From NCBI RefSeq assembly GCF_050003625.1, contig NC_134397.1, positions 225,742,537-225,806,536 of the forward strand: a stretch of 64,000 nt of DNA. The letters run 5' to 3'. Positions 20,703-33,092 of the stretch are shown here, piece after piece. Below the pieces are notes generated by a model that worked only from the letters and a program-made list of their open reading frames with translations, was not told where the DNA came from and ran no database searches. The position numbers and the translations under genes were made by a program. Within the stretch, counting starts at the first letter, position 1; every line of letters starts with the position of its first letter. Source of the stretch: Haematobia irritans (lineage: Eukaryota > Arthropoda > Insecta > Diptera > Muscidae).

Positions 20703-23182
20703 TCAAAACTACTGTGGTACAGGGTATTATAAGTTAGTGCACATATTTGCAACACCCAGAAGGAGACGAGGTAGACGCATGGTGTCTTTGGCAAAAATGG
20801 TCAGGGTGGGCTCCTGAGTCGATATAGCCATGTCCGTCTGTCCGTGAACACATTCTTGTAATCAAAGTCTAGGTCGCAGTTTTAGTCCAATCGACTTCAA
20901 ATTTTGCACAAATATGTGTTTTGGCTCAGAATAGAACCCTATTGATTTTGGTTGAAATCGGTTCAGATTTAGATATAGCTCCCATATATATCTTTCGCCC
21001 GATATGGACTAATACGATCCCAGAAGCCAGAGTTTTACCCTAATTTGGTTGAAATTTTGCATTGGGAGTAGAATTAGCATTGTAGATATGCGTGCCAAAT
21101 TTGGTTTAAATCGATTCAGATTTAGATATATCTCCCATATATATGTTTTTCTGATTTCGACAAAAATTTTCACAATTTCCCATATTTATAACCTGCGCCA
21201 CACTGTGGAACAGGGTATTATAAGTTAGTGCATATATTTGTAACACCCTGAAGGAGACGAGATAGACAAATGGTGTCTTTGGCAATAATGCTCAGGGTGG
21301 GTCCCTGAGTCGATATAACCATGTCCGTCCGTCCGTCCGTCTGTCTGTGAACACATTTTTGTGAGCAAATTTAAGTCCAATCGCCTTCAAATTTGGCACA
21401 TGTTCCTAATTTGGGTTAGAATAGAACCCTATTGATTTTGGAAGAAATCGGTTCAGATTTAGATATAGCTCCCATATATATCTTTCGCCCGATATGCACT
21501 AATATGGACCCAGAAGCCAGATTTTTGGCTGAATTTGGTTGAAATTTTGCACTAGGAGTACAATTAGTAGTATAGTAAAGTGTGCAAAATTTGAAATCGG
21601 TTCAGATTTAGATATAGCTCCCATATATATCTTTCGCACGATATGAACTAATATGGACCTAAAAGCCAGAGTTTTGGCCAAATTTGGTTGAAATTTTGCA
21701 CAAGGAGTAGATTTAGTATTGTAGCAATGCGTGCCAAATTTGGTTGAAATCGGTTCAGATTTAGATATAGCTCCCATATATATCTTTCGCCCGATATGGA
21801 CTAATATGGTCCTAGAAGTCAGAGTTTTGGCCCAATTTGTTTGAAATTTTACACTAGGAGTACAATTAGTAGTGCACTTAAGTGTGCAAAATTTGATTGA
21901 AATCGGTTCAGATTTAGAAATAGCTCCCATATATATCTTTCGCCCGATATGGACTAATATGGTTCTAATAGCCAGAGTTTTGGCCCAATTTGGTTGAAAT
22001 GTTGCACAGGGAGTAGATTTACCATTGTAGCTATGCGTGCCAAATTTGATTGAAATGTATATATATCTTCCATATATAGCTTTCACCCGATTTACACTCA
22101 TATGACCACAGAGGCCAATTTTTAACTCTGATTTAGTTGAAATTTTGCACAGGGAGTAGAATTAGCATTGTAGCTATGCGTGACAAATTTGGTTGAAATC
22201 TGTTCAGATGTAGATATAGCTCCCACACTGAAAAAACAGGAACCCACCAGGAAGAAAACTTTTGATTAATTTTAGAAAATTTTGAATAGTTTTAGAAATT
22301 TTTAACTAAACAGTATTACAAGCGCTGGCGTCACGCCGATATCACAAAAAAGTAAATATTTTTCGACAAATTCAAGAAAATTTATTAGACATATATGATT
22401 TTTTTCACTTTTTAAAGAAAATTGTGTAGGAAAAAATTGGAGTTCAAAATTGCAGGAATGTCTTTAGTGACATACGAAGTTCATGATGGACGCTGTTGTA
22501 ATAAAATTTACAAATTTGAAGAAATAATGAACTATTTTTTGAGAAGTACGAATTTAGTAAAACTTTTTACTTCATTTGTGTATAATTTTTTCCCGTCTTT
22601 TTGTTCATTTAACTAACGTACGCAAAAAATTATTAGAGTAAATGAAACTTTCTCCAAATATAATAATTTCATGAACTAAAATATAGTTAAATTGACTTTA
22701 GTGAAATAGTGAGTTCACTTTTTTTTGAGTGCATATATATGTTTTTCTGATTTCGACAAAAAAGGTCAAAATACCAACATTTTCCTTGTAAAATCGCCAC
22801 TTCTTAGTCGAAAAGTTGTAAAACTGACTCTAATTTTCCTAAGCTTCTAATACATATATATCGAGCGATAAATCATAAATAAACTTTTGCGAAGTTTCCT
22901 TAAAATTGCTTCAGATTTAAATATTTTCCCATATTATTTTACTAACATTGTGTTCCACCCTAGTACATTAGCCGACTTAAATTTTGAGTCTATAGATTTT
23001 GTAGAAGTCTATCAAATTCTGTCCAGATCGAGTGATATTTAAATGTATGTATTTGGGACAAACCTTTATATAGCCCCCAACAGATTTGACGGATGTGATA
23101 TGGTATCGAAAATTTAGATCTACAAAGTGGTGCAGGGTATAATATAGTCGGCCCCGCCCGAATTTTGACTTTCCTTACTTGT
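20703..23182 (-). mobile_element. Family C element, copy 2 (two tails, several units)
   Basis: On the minus strand the head is at the right end (acaagtaaggaaagtc from 23182, then a cggccccgcccgaa region, then ataccctgcaccac). Inside are five to six ~155-bp units (ggttcagatttagatatagc, cccatatatatctttcgccc, gaaattttgcac). Two tail copies occur, near 20703-20860 and 21190-21360, each with the gtggaacagggtattataa closing motif and gagtcgatata-ccatgtccgtc text with GTCY repeats. A MITE (22226-22731) is inserted in it. The 200-residue frame at 21499-22101 is the repeat read through and is not a gene. Confidence 0.75.
22226..22731 (+). mobile_element. MITE family F
   Basis: Begins CACTGAAAAAACAGG and ends TTTTTTTTGAGTG, with CA at 22224-22225 and 22732-22733. 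Removing it restores the family C phrase agctcc-CA-tatatatg found at other units, so the insertion is precise. The interior is non-coding (64-residue frame at 22422-22616 unrecognised). Confidence 0.75.
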
Positions 23183-23426
23183 TTATCGAATGTGTTTTAG
23201 TAGTTTATATAAATCACCCATTACAGGACGATAAAGTTTGCAATTTCGTTGGAAAAACATGCAAGTTTCAGCCCAAGAATATTTACTGGACATTTTTAGG
23301 AAATGTAGCGAATTATAATGTCGTGACCATGTGGTATTGTCAACTTAATGTAAATTTAAATTTTTTACTTAAAAAAGTCTGACAGGAACCTGTGGAAAAA
23401 TCATAAAATTATGTACAGAGTTCCCA

Positions 23427-23715
23427 CACACAAAAAAATTTCACGAAAAAATTTCCAATTAAAATTTTAATTGAGTTTAAAAAAAATATTCAATTAAAAA
23501 TTTAATTGATTCAACAAATTTTTTAATTGAAACAAAAATCAATCACAAAAATAATAGTATCAATTAATTTTTTAATTGGATAAATTAACTTTTTAATTGA
23601 CCTTCAATTAATTTTTTAATTGATACTACCATTTCTGTGATTGAAGACATTTCAATTAAAAATTAATTGGATCAATTAATTTCGCGATTGAATCAGAAAA
23701 ATTTTTTTTTGTGTG
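23427..23715 (+). mobile_element. MITE family G, copy 1
   Basis: Begins CACACAAAAAAATTTCACG and ends AATTTTTTTTTTGTGTG, with CA on both sides (23425-23426, 23716-23717). The interior is a string of aattaattttttaattgat-like palindromes. Two inverted relatives are at 57084-57373 and 57484-57835. Confidence 0.8.
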
Positions 23716-23930
23716 CATTTATCAACAATCCTCTACTTTCTATTTTCAAAAAATCAGGCAAAAACGGAACCCCCCTCTTTCGCTCCTCCCCGACATTTCA
23801 CAAACTACCCAACTTCACTATTCCCTATCTCCAACCAGACATCGAAAAATCATGTACCCTGTAGGGCAAGGAGAAGATTCCCGTCCAAATACCAAAAAAT
23901 CAAGTACACCATATTGATTTCATAACCTTA

Positions 23931-24138
23931 CACTAATAGAAAAAGTTTCGTTATATTAACGAAATGTGTCGTTAAAAGTCAGCCAATGAAACGAATTCGT
24001 TAATACAACGATTTTTTCGTTAAATCAAAGTAACGTTTCCTACTATTAACCAATATTTCCATTGTTTTAATGAAAATGTTTCGTTATATCAACGAAAATT
24101 TTTCGTTGGCTGACTTTTAATGAAATTTTCTTTGTGTG
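23931..24138 (+). mobile_element. MITE family H, copy 1
   Basis: Begins CACTAATAGAAAAAGTTTCG and ends TTTTCTTTGTGTG, with TA at 23929-23930 and 24139-24140. The interior has repeated aacgaaa/tttcgtt inverted motifs and gccaatgaaacg. Confidence 0.8.
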
Positions 24139-24663
24139 TACCCTACGGCCTTTGTAAATTTCAAGTAAATTGGAAACGTTTAATTGTTTCACGTAAATTC
24201 AAGTAAATCGGAAACGTGTAATTGTTGAGGAGAAAAAAGGTCTCCCTGTGTAATTTTTTCCCTCGACCAAATATTAAAAAATCATATAGCTCATATAAAT
24301 TTCATAATCTCCCCCAAGTTCACCGTAAAATTTCAGTAAGTCGACAAATTTTAGTTTTTTCACTGTACTTTAAAAAAAAGTCGGACAAAGGGGAGGCCAC
24401 CCTCCTTGACCAAATATGAAAAATAAAGTAGCTGTTCTTTGCGTAGACGCCCCTTTCCACCTTCCCTGAAAATTTCGATCAAATCGGATATTTTTTTTCC
24501 AATTTAAAAAAAAGTCGTGCAAGGGGGAGGTCCCCCTTCCCGTCCAAATATTAAAAAATTGGGTACTCCATAATAAATTCATAACCTCACGACGTGTTTT
24601 CTGTAATTCTCAAGTACATCAGAGAATTTTTACTTTTTTACAGTACTTTAAACAAAAGTAGTA

Positions 24664-24891
24664 CACACAAAGAAAATTTCATTAAAATTGAGCCAACGAA
24701 AAATTTTCATTGATATAACGAAACATTTGCATTAGGACAATGAAAATGTTCGTTAATAGTACGAAACGTTTCGTTGACTAACAGCAAATTCGTTATAATA
24801 ACGAAAAATTTCGTTATATCAATGAATTTGTTTCATTGGCTGAATTTTAATGACACATTTCATTAATATAACGAAACTTTTTCTACCAGTG
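24664..24891 (-). mobile_element. MITE family H, copy 2 (inverted)
   Basis: Reverse complement of copy 1: begins CACACAAAGAAAATTTC and ends TTTTTCTACCAGTG, with TA at 24662-24663 and 24892-24893. It lies ~525 bp from copy 1 inside the same family I array. Confidence 0.8.
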
Positions 24892-25062
24892 TATAAAGGG
24901 GTTGTCCACCCCCGCAACCAAATATCGAAAAATAAAGTAGCTTGTCATTGTCTAGACATCACCCCTAACTTTCCTTGGAAATTTCACCTAAATCGGAGAA
25001 CTTCGGACCAATTTTGAAAAAGTCGGACAAGGGGGATGTCCCCATCCCCCACTAGATATAAC

Positions 25063-26847
25063 ACAAGTATATAAGCAGTAAGTTCGGCGGGGCGAATCTT
25101 AAATACCCAACACCATGAACCAAATATTAGGGTTTCCTTTAAAATTTCAGGAGGGCTTGAGGACACTTCCCGAAGATAAACTTAAAGATTTCACCTATGA
25201 GGACTATATCAGATTCTGGATTTATAAGAACCATTTTTGTTTGAGTTTTAGAGGAATCACTAACATCTCTTGTAAGTGTGCAAGAAAATTATAAAATAAC
25301 GTCTCGATTTGAAATCTTAAATCTGCAGATTTTCACCCGAGAAGTAAAATCTGGAAATTTTACATTGAGTTTCAAGCAATTTTCATGATCAGTGCGCCCT
25401 CAAGAAATGAAGTCAGTCTATATGGAGGCATTACCAAATGGACCGATAAAAACTTAATCCGATAAAAATACCAGAATATTTACAAGTTCAGGCAAATCGG
25501 ATAAAAACAACGGTTTATAGAAACCCAAGGAGTTAAATCGGGAGGTCGTTCTTATGGGGGCTATACTAAAATATGGACCGATACTCGCCGTTTTCAGATC
25601 ACCTCTTTATGGCCCGGCAAATTGGATAAAAACATCGGATTCTAGAAGCCTAAGAATTAAAATCGGGATATCGGTCTATATGGGGGCTATACCAAAACAT
25701 GGACTGATACTCACCATTTGTGGCACACCTCTTTATGGACCTAAAATACCTATAAATTTCCAATTTCAGGCAAATTGTATATAAACTACGGATTCTATAA
25801 ACCCAAGATGTAAAATCGGGAGATCGGTCTATATGGGGGCTGTACCAAAACATGAAACGATACGGACCATTTTCGGCACACCTTTTGATGGTCCTCAAGT
25901 ACCTCTAGATTTTCAATTTCAGGCAAATTGGATAAAAACTACGGTTTCTATAAGCCCAAGACGGATTCTATAAACCCAAGATGTAAAATCGGGAGATCGG
26001 TCTATATGGGGACTGTACCAACACATGGAGCGATACGGACCATTTTCGGCATACCTTTTGATGGTCCTCAAGTACCTCTAAATTTTCAATTTCAGGCAAA
26101 TTGGATAAAAACTACGGTTTCTATAAGCCCAAGACCCCAAATCGGGAGGTCGGTTTATATGGGGACCATACCAAAACATACCTCTCGATTTCCAATTTTA
26201 GGTAAATTGGATAAAAACTGCTGTCTCTATAAGCCCAAGAAGTAAAATCAGGAGATCGGTCTATATAGGGGCTATACCAAAATATGGACCGATACTCACA
26301 ATTTTTGGCACACGTATTTGTGGTCCTACAATACCTCTAGATTTCCAATTTCAGGTAAATTGAATAAAAACTGCGGTTTCTATAAGCCCAAGAAGAAAAA
26401 TTGGGAGATCGGACTATATGGGGGCTATACCAAAATATGGACCGATACTCACAATTTTTGGCACACCTCTTTATGGTCATAAAATACCTCTAGATTTCAA
26501 ATTGGATAAAAACTACGATTTCTATAAGCCCAAGACCCCAAATCGGGAGGTCGGTTTATATGGGGACTGTATCACAACCTGGACCGATATAGCCCATCTT
26601 CGAACTTGACCTGCCTGCAGACAAAATACGAGTTTGTGCAAAATTTCAGCACAATTGCTTCATTATTGAAGACTGTAGCGTGATTACAACAGACAGACAG
26701 ACGGACATCGTTATATCGTCTTAGAATTTCTCCCTGATCAAGAATATATACACTTTATATAGTCGGAAATCGATATTTCGATGTGTTGCAAACGGAATGA
26801 CAAACTTATTATACCCCCGTCACCATTCTATGGTGGTGGGTATAAAA
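25063..26847 (+). mobile_element. Family A element, copy 3
   Basis: Same head, leader, ~152-bp units and tail as copy 1, with about seven to eight units. A partial duplication lies near 25960 (ggattctataaacccaagat occurs twice around it). The head hairpin has changed (gttcggcggggcgaat) and the head motif has one mismatch (atacccaacaccat), while the tail motif ATGGTGGTGGGTAT is intact. Confidence 0.8.
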
Positions 26848-27993
26848 ATGAGGTATCCTATTTCCACCACATGATTACCCTCAACCTTCTCCGAACATGT
26901 TTCATGTTAAAAAATAAAATTATTTTATAACAAAAGCAACTGCGATGAATTCAAATTATACATTTTTTAAGGTGCGCTGTGCTTGAATTTTCTTTGCTAT
27001 AAACCTCACGGAGCCCGAGATCTTTCCAACGAATGCAAAACCGTGGAAATCGGTTCGTGCGTTCTGGAGTTATTTCGACTTATTTTTATATAGTAGATAA
27101 TAAGAAATTCAGCCATGATAAATAGTATAGAGTTCCCTCTCGGCGAGTTAATTTTAGTATCTCACATATGTGTGTTTTATTTGGCTAAATCACCATTTTT
27201 TTTTTCTTTTCATACAATGACATTTTAATATAGTCACACACATATGTCGCGTTAATATTATTTTAAACTCTAAAGTGTAAGTGAACAAAAAACAAAAAAA
27301 AAAAGAACCATCATCATCATGATGGCGGTTTTTATGTGCCACAAAACTCATATAATGGCAACAAAGATAAAATATAACCTGTGTGACAACTATATTGGCA
27401 CTAGAATTTGTAACGTTTCATTTACACTGAGCACTATGTTAGCTTCAGTCTTTAGTGCTGGTTTTTAACGAGGGATATTTTCAAAGTTTAATTTAATGGG
27501 AGGACATATTTCGACATTTGCAAAATTCAACTTTGCGATTTTCTAACTTTTTTCAATTTTTAATTCATTGAAAAGTGGACTTTGTATCACGTTAAAAGTC
27601 GATTTGACTCGATTTTCCAAAGAAACTCAAGCTTAGTAAACTTAGTATTTAGCGAAATCTACATTTCATTTTTTTTTAATTTTTAGCAGATTCAACTTTT
27701 AAATTTTTTCAAAAAATAAAAAAAAAGAATTTCGACTTTTGCAATAAGGGATTTTCGATTACAACAACGTCATCAAAAAATCGAATTTCAAATTTTGCAA
27801 AAGTTGGCTATTCCAGTTAGTCGATTACCAACTTGACACACTAGATTTTTGTGATAAAATTTTTAATTTAGAGATTTGGTGGAAAAACCGAACAGAGTAC
27901 CCATCTTTAGAAAAGCGTCAGTTAATCGAAATATCGATTTTTAACTATTTTCGTATAACGTAAAAATACACAAAAAAAGCAAATGAGTAAACG
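26848..27993. other. No recognised feature, AT-rich
   Basis: Many A/T runs. Text at 27490-27830 about ttcgacttttgcaa and ttttcgat is reminiscent of 42300-42390 but too degenerate to define. Confidence 0.4.
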
Positions 27994-28005
27994 TACGGTT
28001 TGATT
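27994..28005 (+). repeat. LINE target-site duplication, left
   Basis: TACGGTTTGATT, repeated exactly at 30727-30738 on the other side of the LINE. Confidence 0.9.
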
Positions 28006-30726
28006 GAGACACTGACAAGATGAATCTGAGAGCATATAAACGAGAACTGAGATGGTCTCAACAAAACTCTTGGGATGATTACTGTAGCAATATTGAGAAT
28101 ACGTCAGAGGCTTCCAGAGTAGGGGAGGTACTAGCATCCACTAACACCGCTCCAGGTTTCATTAAAACATCGGAGGGAAATTGGACAACGTCCAGTGAGG
28201 AGACGCTGGAGGTACTATTGGACACACATTTTCCTGGAAATCAGACGGTTGAACCATGTACTGGCGGTGCCACAGTTGCTCAGCGGTCGTTTCCTGTCGA
28301 GGAAATTGTATCGGAAACTAGAATAAGATGGGCGCTAAATAGCTTTGGACCATTCAAATTCCCCGGATCTGATGGAATTACTCCGGCGGAGTTACAGTCA
28401 GTGGCTGAAAGAATTATCCCCTGGTTGACGGTGATATATAAACGATGTGTAAACTTAGCATATATTCCAGAAAAGTGGAGGGAAACAAAAGTCGTCTTCA
28501 TACCTAAAGCAGGAAAAGCCTCTCACTCGAGTGCGAAGGATTTCCGACCAATCAGGTTATCCTCATTCCTACTTAAGACCCTGGAGAGGATGATAGACAT
28601 GTATCTTAGAACTAGCGTGGATTCAAGTTTGCTCCCGAAACGACAGCATGCAAACTCGAAGGGCAGGTCTACTGAGACCGCATTGCATGAACTAGTCAGC
28701 TTTATTGAAAGCTCACTATCTCTCAAAGAATACACAATCGTGGCGTTTCTAGACATCGAAGGGGCGTTCAATAATGTCCATCCGAGCTCGATATTAAATG
28801 GACTGACAACTCTGAATGTTGATCCAGGTATACTTAGGCTGTTAGACGAACTTCTAAGGAAGAGACGCATTTCAGCCACACTAGGACAAGCAAACATACA
28901 AAGGTATGTGAACAGTGGCACTCCTCAAAGAGGAGTTCTATCACCTCTTCTTTGGAATGTTGCTATAAACAACCTTCTGGTTTCCCTAGAAAAAGAAAGG
29001 ATAAAAGTGGTGGCATACGCAGATGATGTGGCGCTAGCAGTCAGGGGAAAATTCCCATCCACAATCAGAGATATTATACAGAGAGCTCTCCGGATGACTG
29101 AGAAATGGGCGAAAGATAATGGTGTAAATCCAGCAAAGAAAGAACTAGTCATGTACTGCAAAGATCGCAAAACTCCCACGGTTAGGCCAATTTCCTTAGG
29201 GGGTACTGAAATTCCGTTTGGTGAATGTGCAAAATACCTTGGCGTTATTTTGGACAGGAAGCTGAATTTTAGGCTTAATATTGAAGAGAGGGCGAGAAAA
29301 GGCACGGTAGCTTTGTACTCGTGCAAAAAGGGGAAAAAGTGGCGACTAAAACCAAAAATTGTGCATTGGCTATACACGGCAGTAGTTAGACCTATAATGC
29401 TATATGGTGTTGTAGTCTGGTGGCCGGCACTTCAGAAACCGACTTGTTTAGATAAAGTTCAGCGTATGGCGAGCTTATGTATCTCAGGCGCATTTAGTAA
29501 GACAGGAACAGACTCCCTTAATGTCATGCTACATCTATTGCCTTTAGACATTTTGGCCAAACAGTCAGCTGCAACATCGGCTGTGCGGTTGCGCGAGCTA
29601 TCGCTGTGGTCGGAAAAAATGTACGGTCATAGTTCGGTCCTCAAAGTAATGCCAGATGTGCCTAACGTAGTGGATTACACCCTGGCAAAACCACTTTTCG
29701 ACAAAAAGTTTGAAACTCTAATTCCCAACAGTGAGGCGTGGTGTACACAGACCCCAGGGAATAAAAGATATATAGATTTCTATACTGATGGCTCCAAATT
29801 GAATGGACAAGTGGGGTTCGGAGTATATTCTAACGATCTGAAAATTCGAATAGCAAAAAGATTACCTAATCACTGTAGTGTTTTTCAGACTGAAATATTG
29901 GCAATAAGAGAGGTGGTGAATTGACTGAGAAGTAATGTTCCAACAAATATTTGCATTAATATATACTCAGACAGTCAACCTGCAATAAAATCCTTGGACT
30001 CTGTGTTCCTTAACTCGAAAACGGCCATAGACTGCCGCAAATCTCTCAACGAGATGGCTGAGCAGTACAATATTCACCTAATATGGGTACCTGGCCATAG
30101 GAACATACCGGGGAACTGCGAAGCAGATGTGTTAGCAAGGCTAGGAACTACCTTACATATTCCAGGGGAACTAGAATCTGTTGGTATGCCTCTGGCCACC
30201 TGCAAGCTCTTACTGCGTGAGAAGGCTGTTGTTGTAGCGACACCAAGCACATATGGCCCCATTTAAACTTAAACCGCACACTAGATATGCTAGTGTTCTC
30301 AATGCGTCAGATAGCACTCCTGATATCTGCTATAACGGGTCGCTGCCTGATAGGCGAATTTGCAAAAACTATAGGTGCGAAGTATAATGACTATTGTATG
30401 AGCTGTCACGATGTGGAGGAAAAGGAATCAATTAAACACCTCTTGTGTGAGTGTCCTGCTTTTTGTGTAAGGCGTAAGCGAATTTTAGGAGCATATAGCT
30501 TTAGATTACTGGATGACCTGGAAAACGTTAACTTAAGCAGTTTGTTAATGTTTTTGGAGCAATCTGGTTGGTTCCACAAAAGTAAATAATAGAGAAGGTT
30601 CAGTGGTTAAGACTAGAAGTGTCCATATGTAGTAGGTACTTTTAGTTAAATGTGGTATCAAAATGGACTGAATAGTCTAAGTGAGCCTGAAATTTAATCG
30701 GACTGCCACTTTAACCTAACCTAACC
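28006..30726 (+). mobile_element. 5'-truncated non-LTR retrotransposon (LOA/I-like, RT plus RNase H)
   Basis: A 2.7-kb insertion bounded by a perfect 12-bp duplication. It lacks ORF1 and the endonuclease, as expected of 5' truncation during target-primed reverse transcription. The 3' UTR (30590-30726) contains tggactgaatagtctaagtg and ctgccact and ends in repeated taacc units, not poly(A). The same 3' wording is found at the ends of the tRNA-derived SINEs in this window. Confidence 0.93.
28020..30589 (+). pseudogene. LINE ORF2 remnant: reverse transcriptase, RNase H, C-terminal CCHC-like segment
   Basis: The polyprotein would copy the element's RNA into DNA at the target site. The first frame (28020-29924, 634 residues) has RT motifs: VVFIPKAGK, DFRPIRLSS, DIEGAF (Asp 245), GTPQRGVLSPLLWN and YADD (residues 333-336). 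RNase H starts with FYTDGS (587-592) and TEILAI (Glu 625). A TGA at 29922-29924 interrupts it where a Trp codon is likely; the same frame continues with YSDSQPA and WVPGHRNIPGNCEAD, completing the RNase H set. A frameshift near 30260 separates the last part (30287-30589), which holds CMSC...KHLLCECP. RT followed by RNase H, and DIEGAFNNV, favour the LOA/I group. Upstream domains are missing, so 28020 is not the true start. Confidence 0.93.
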
Positions 30727-30738
30727 TACGGTTTGATT
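30727..30738 (+). repeat. LINE target-site duplication, right
   Basis: Exact copy of TACGGTTTGATT at 27994-28005, directly after the taacctaacc tail. Confidence 0.9.
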
Positions 30739-31350
30739 TGAAAACAAAAAAATAACTTGGGTTGTTTTATTTGTTTTTATTTGAGTTTGTTTTTATTTGA
30801 AAATACCATAAAGAATTCTTTAAAAGTTCTTCCAAGACCCCACGATCCCATACGCTAATTCGCATATCTTATGAGGGAAATCTCTTTGCACATATGAACA
30901 GAAATGAAATTTCAAACTGCACTTGCAATTCCAAGTCATGCTTTATTATTTTTTTTTTTTGGGCTGTAACTATGTTGCTCCGCTATTTTCGTTTCCTCGC
31001 TTCGAATCATTTTTATAGACTGCGCTGGTATGCATTCGTACGTGTTAGAGACAAATTGTTTTGGCATTTTGCCAGGAAATTATTATGGCATAGCCCCATC
31101 CATACACAGTCAGTGAGAGACAGAAAATATCACAGCCAAAAACTAACGACTGCAAAACAAAAAAATATGAGATAGGCTTATTCTGTAAGTTCAGGAAATA
31201 TACTCACATATATGGCCAGAGATGTAAAAAAATAAACTACAGCAGGACCTTAATAATCTGTAAAGGTGGAATGGTGGAAGAGGTCTTCTGTGAAATACTA
31301 CGCATATTGGTATGGATAATATCCTTGATGTCATCGATACTATATACTAA
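30739..31350. other. No recognised feature
   Basis: AT-rich. The 93-residue frame at 30894-31175 is unrecognised and starts in low-complexity sequence. Confidence 0.4.
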
Positions 31351-31906
31351 AACATTTCCTCAACATTTTATTTCTATAGCAAATTTTGTCAAAATTTTAT
31401 TTTTATAGAAAATTTTGTTAAAATTGTATTTCTATAGAAAATTTTGTTAAAATTTTATTTCTATAGAAAATTTTGTAAAAATTTTATTTCTATAAAAAAT
31501 TTTGTCAAAATTTTATTTCTATAGAAAATTTTGTCAAAATTTTATTTCTATAGAAAATTTTGTCAACATTTTATTTCTATAGAAAATGTTGTCAAATATT
31601 TATTTCTATAGAAAATTTTGTCAAAATTTTATTTCTATAGAAAATGTTGTCAAAATTTTATTTCTATAAAAAATTTTGTCAAACTTTTATTTCTATAGAA
31701 AATTTTGTCAAAATTTTATTTCTATAAAAAATTTTGTCAAAATTTTATTTCTATAGAAAATTTTGTCAAAATTTTATTTCTATAGAAAATGTTGTCAAAA
31801 TTTTATTTCTATAGAAAATGTTGTCAAAATTTTATTTCTATAAATTTTTTTTTCAAAATTTTATTTCTATAGAATAATTTGTTAAAATTTTATCAAAATT
31901 TTATTT
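31351..31906 (-). repeat. 29-bp minisatellite array M4 (left part)
   Basis: Highly regular units (attttgtcaaaattttattt then ctatagaaa), the reverse complement of M1 and among the least diverged arrays here. It runs into palindrome D2. Confidence 0.95.
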
Positions 31907-32096
31907 CGTTTTGTTTTGTTATTGTTGGTTGTGTTCTTTAATCATTGTTGTTGTTTTTGATTTCAGCTTAAAACCATGCATTGACTAAACTACAAGTGTA
32001 GCTTAACCAACAGAGGAAAAGAATGTTTGTCAAATTTATTTGGGCAAAGCCCTATAGACTGCATGTCAAACTTATTTGTGCAAAGCCCTATAGACT

Positions 32097-32161
32097 GCAA
32101 GATGGTTGGATGGACGCACGTTTCGGAATTACCACATTCCTCATCAGCATTCTCTACTTGC
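32097..32161 (-). ncRNA. Hammerhead ribozyme motif, D2 left arm
   Basis: Same 65-nt plan as 18128-18192, on the minus strand. Core CTGATGA, stem II GGAAT/ATTCC, GAA, stem III ACG-TG-CGT and triplet GTC are intact. Inner stem I is GAATG against CATCC with one A-C mismatch; the outer stem GCAAG/CTTGC is intact. Confidence 0.83.
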
Positions 32162-32242
32162 AGCAAAACTATGTACCAATTATCAGAATAAATTCAGGCA
32201 GTTCAATAAAGCCAATTCTGATAATTGGTTGATAGTTTTGCT

Positions 32243-32307
32243 GCAAGTAGAGGATGCTGATGAGGAATGTGGTAAGTCCGAAACGTGCGTCCATCCAACC
32301 ATCTTGC
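32243..32307 (+). ncRNA. Hammerhead ribozyme motif, D2 right arm
   Basis: Core CTGATGA, GAAA, stem III and GTC are intact, and both parts of stem I pair fully (GGATG/CATCC, GCAAG/CTTGC). Stem II has one mismatch (GGAAT against AGTCC). Probably weaker than the D1 right-arm copy. Confidence 0.83.
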
Positions 32308-32422
32308 AGTCTATAGGGCTTTGCCCAAATAAGTTTGACAAACACTCTTTTCCTCTGTGGGTTAAGCTACACTTGTAGTTTAGTCAATGCATGGTTTTAA
32401 GCTGAAATCAAAAACAACAACA

Positions 32423-33060
32423 AAATTTTATTTCTATAGAAAATTTTGTTAAAATTTTTGAATGCAATTTCTATAGAAAATTTTGTTAAAATTTTTGAAT
32501 AAAATTTCTATAGAAAATTTGGTCAATATTTTACTTCAATAGAAAATTTTGTCAAAATTTTATTTCTATAGAAAATTTTGTCAGTATTTTATTTCTATAG
32601 AAATTTTTTTAAAATTTTATTTGTATAGAAAATTTTGTCAAAATTTTATTTGTGTAGAAAATTTCAACAACATTTTATTTGTATACACAAGTTTGTCAAA
32701 ATTTTATTTGCATAGAAAATTTTGTCAACATTTTATTGATATAGAAAATGTTGTAAAAATTTTAATTCTATAGCAAATTTTGTCAACATTTTATTCTTAC
32801 AGAAAATTTTGTCAACATTTTATTTCTATAGAATAATTCGTTAAATGTTTATTTCTATATAATATTTTGTTAAATTTTTATTTCTATAGAAAATTTTATC
32901 AAAATGTTATTTCTATAGAAAATTTTGTCAACATTTTAGTTCTATAGGAAATTTTGTGAACATTTTATTTCCATAGAAAATTTTGTAAAATTTTTTTCTT
33001 TAGAACATTTTGTCCAATTTTTTTCTACAGAAAACTTTGTCAAAATTTTCTATAGAAATT
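32423..33060 (-). repeat. 29-bp minisatellite array M4 (right part)
   Basis: Continues M4 in the same orientation, more degenerate toward its right end (about 33050). Confidence 0.92.
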
Positions 33061-33092
33061 TGTATGTACCTCTCGCAAGCTTCATGCACTCA

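Larger units (their letters stand above)
23718..25062 (+). repeat. Family I: repeated units, interrupted by two MITEs
   Basis: Recurrent phrases aaaagtcggacaaggggga, cccgtccaaatattaaaaaa, ttcataacctc and aatttcacctaaatcggag define degenerate units of roughly 180 bp. The same text occurs at 42960-43260 and 8630-8720. The frames in all three forward phases are repeat by-products. MITE H copies split the array. Confidence 0.65.
31907..32422. mobile_element. Family D palindrome D2
   Basis: Starts cgttttgttttgttattg as D1 does and ends ctgaaatcaaaaacaacaa. The left arm has a local ~45-bp tandem duplication (caaagccctatagactgca occurs twice, 32045-32100). The loop is very short (gccaattctg around 32211), so the arms nearly meet. 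Both arms carry hammerhead motifs. M arrays of one orientation lie on both sides. Confidence 0.85.
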
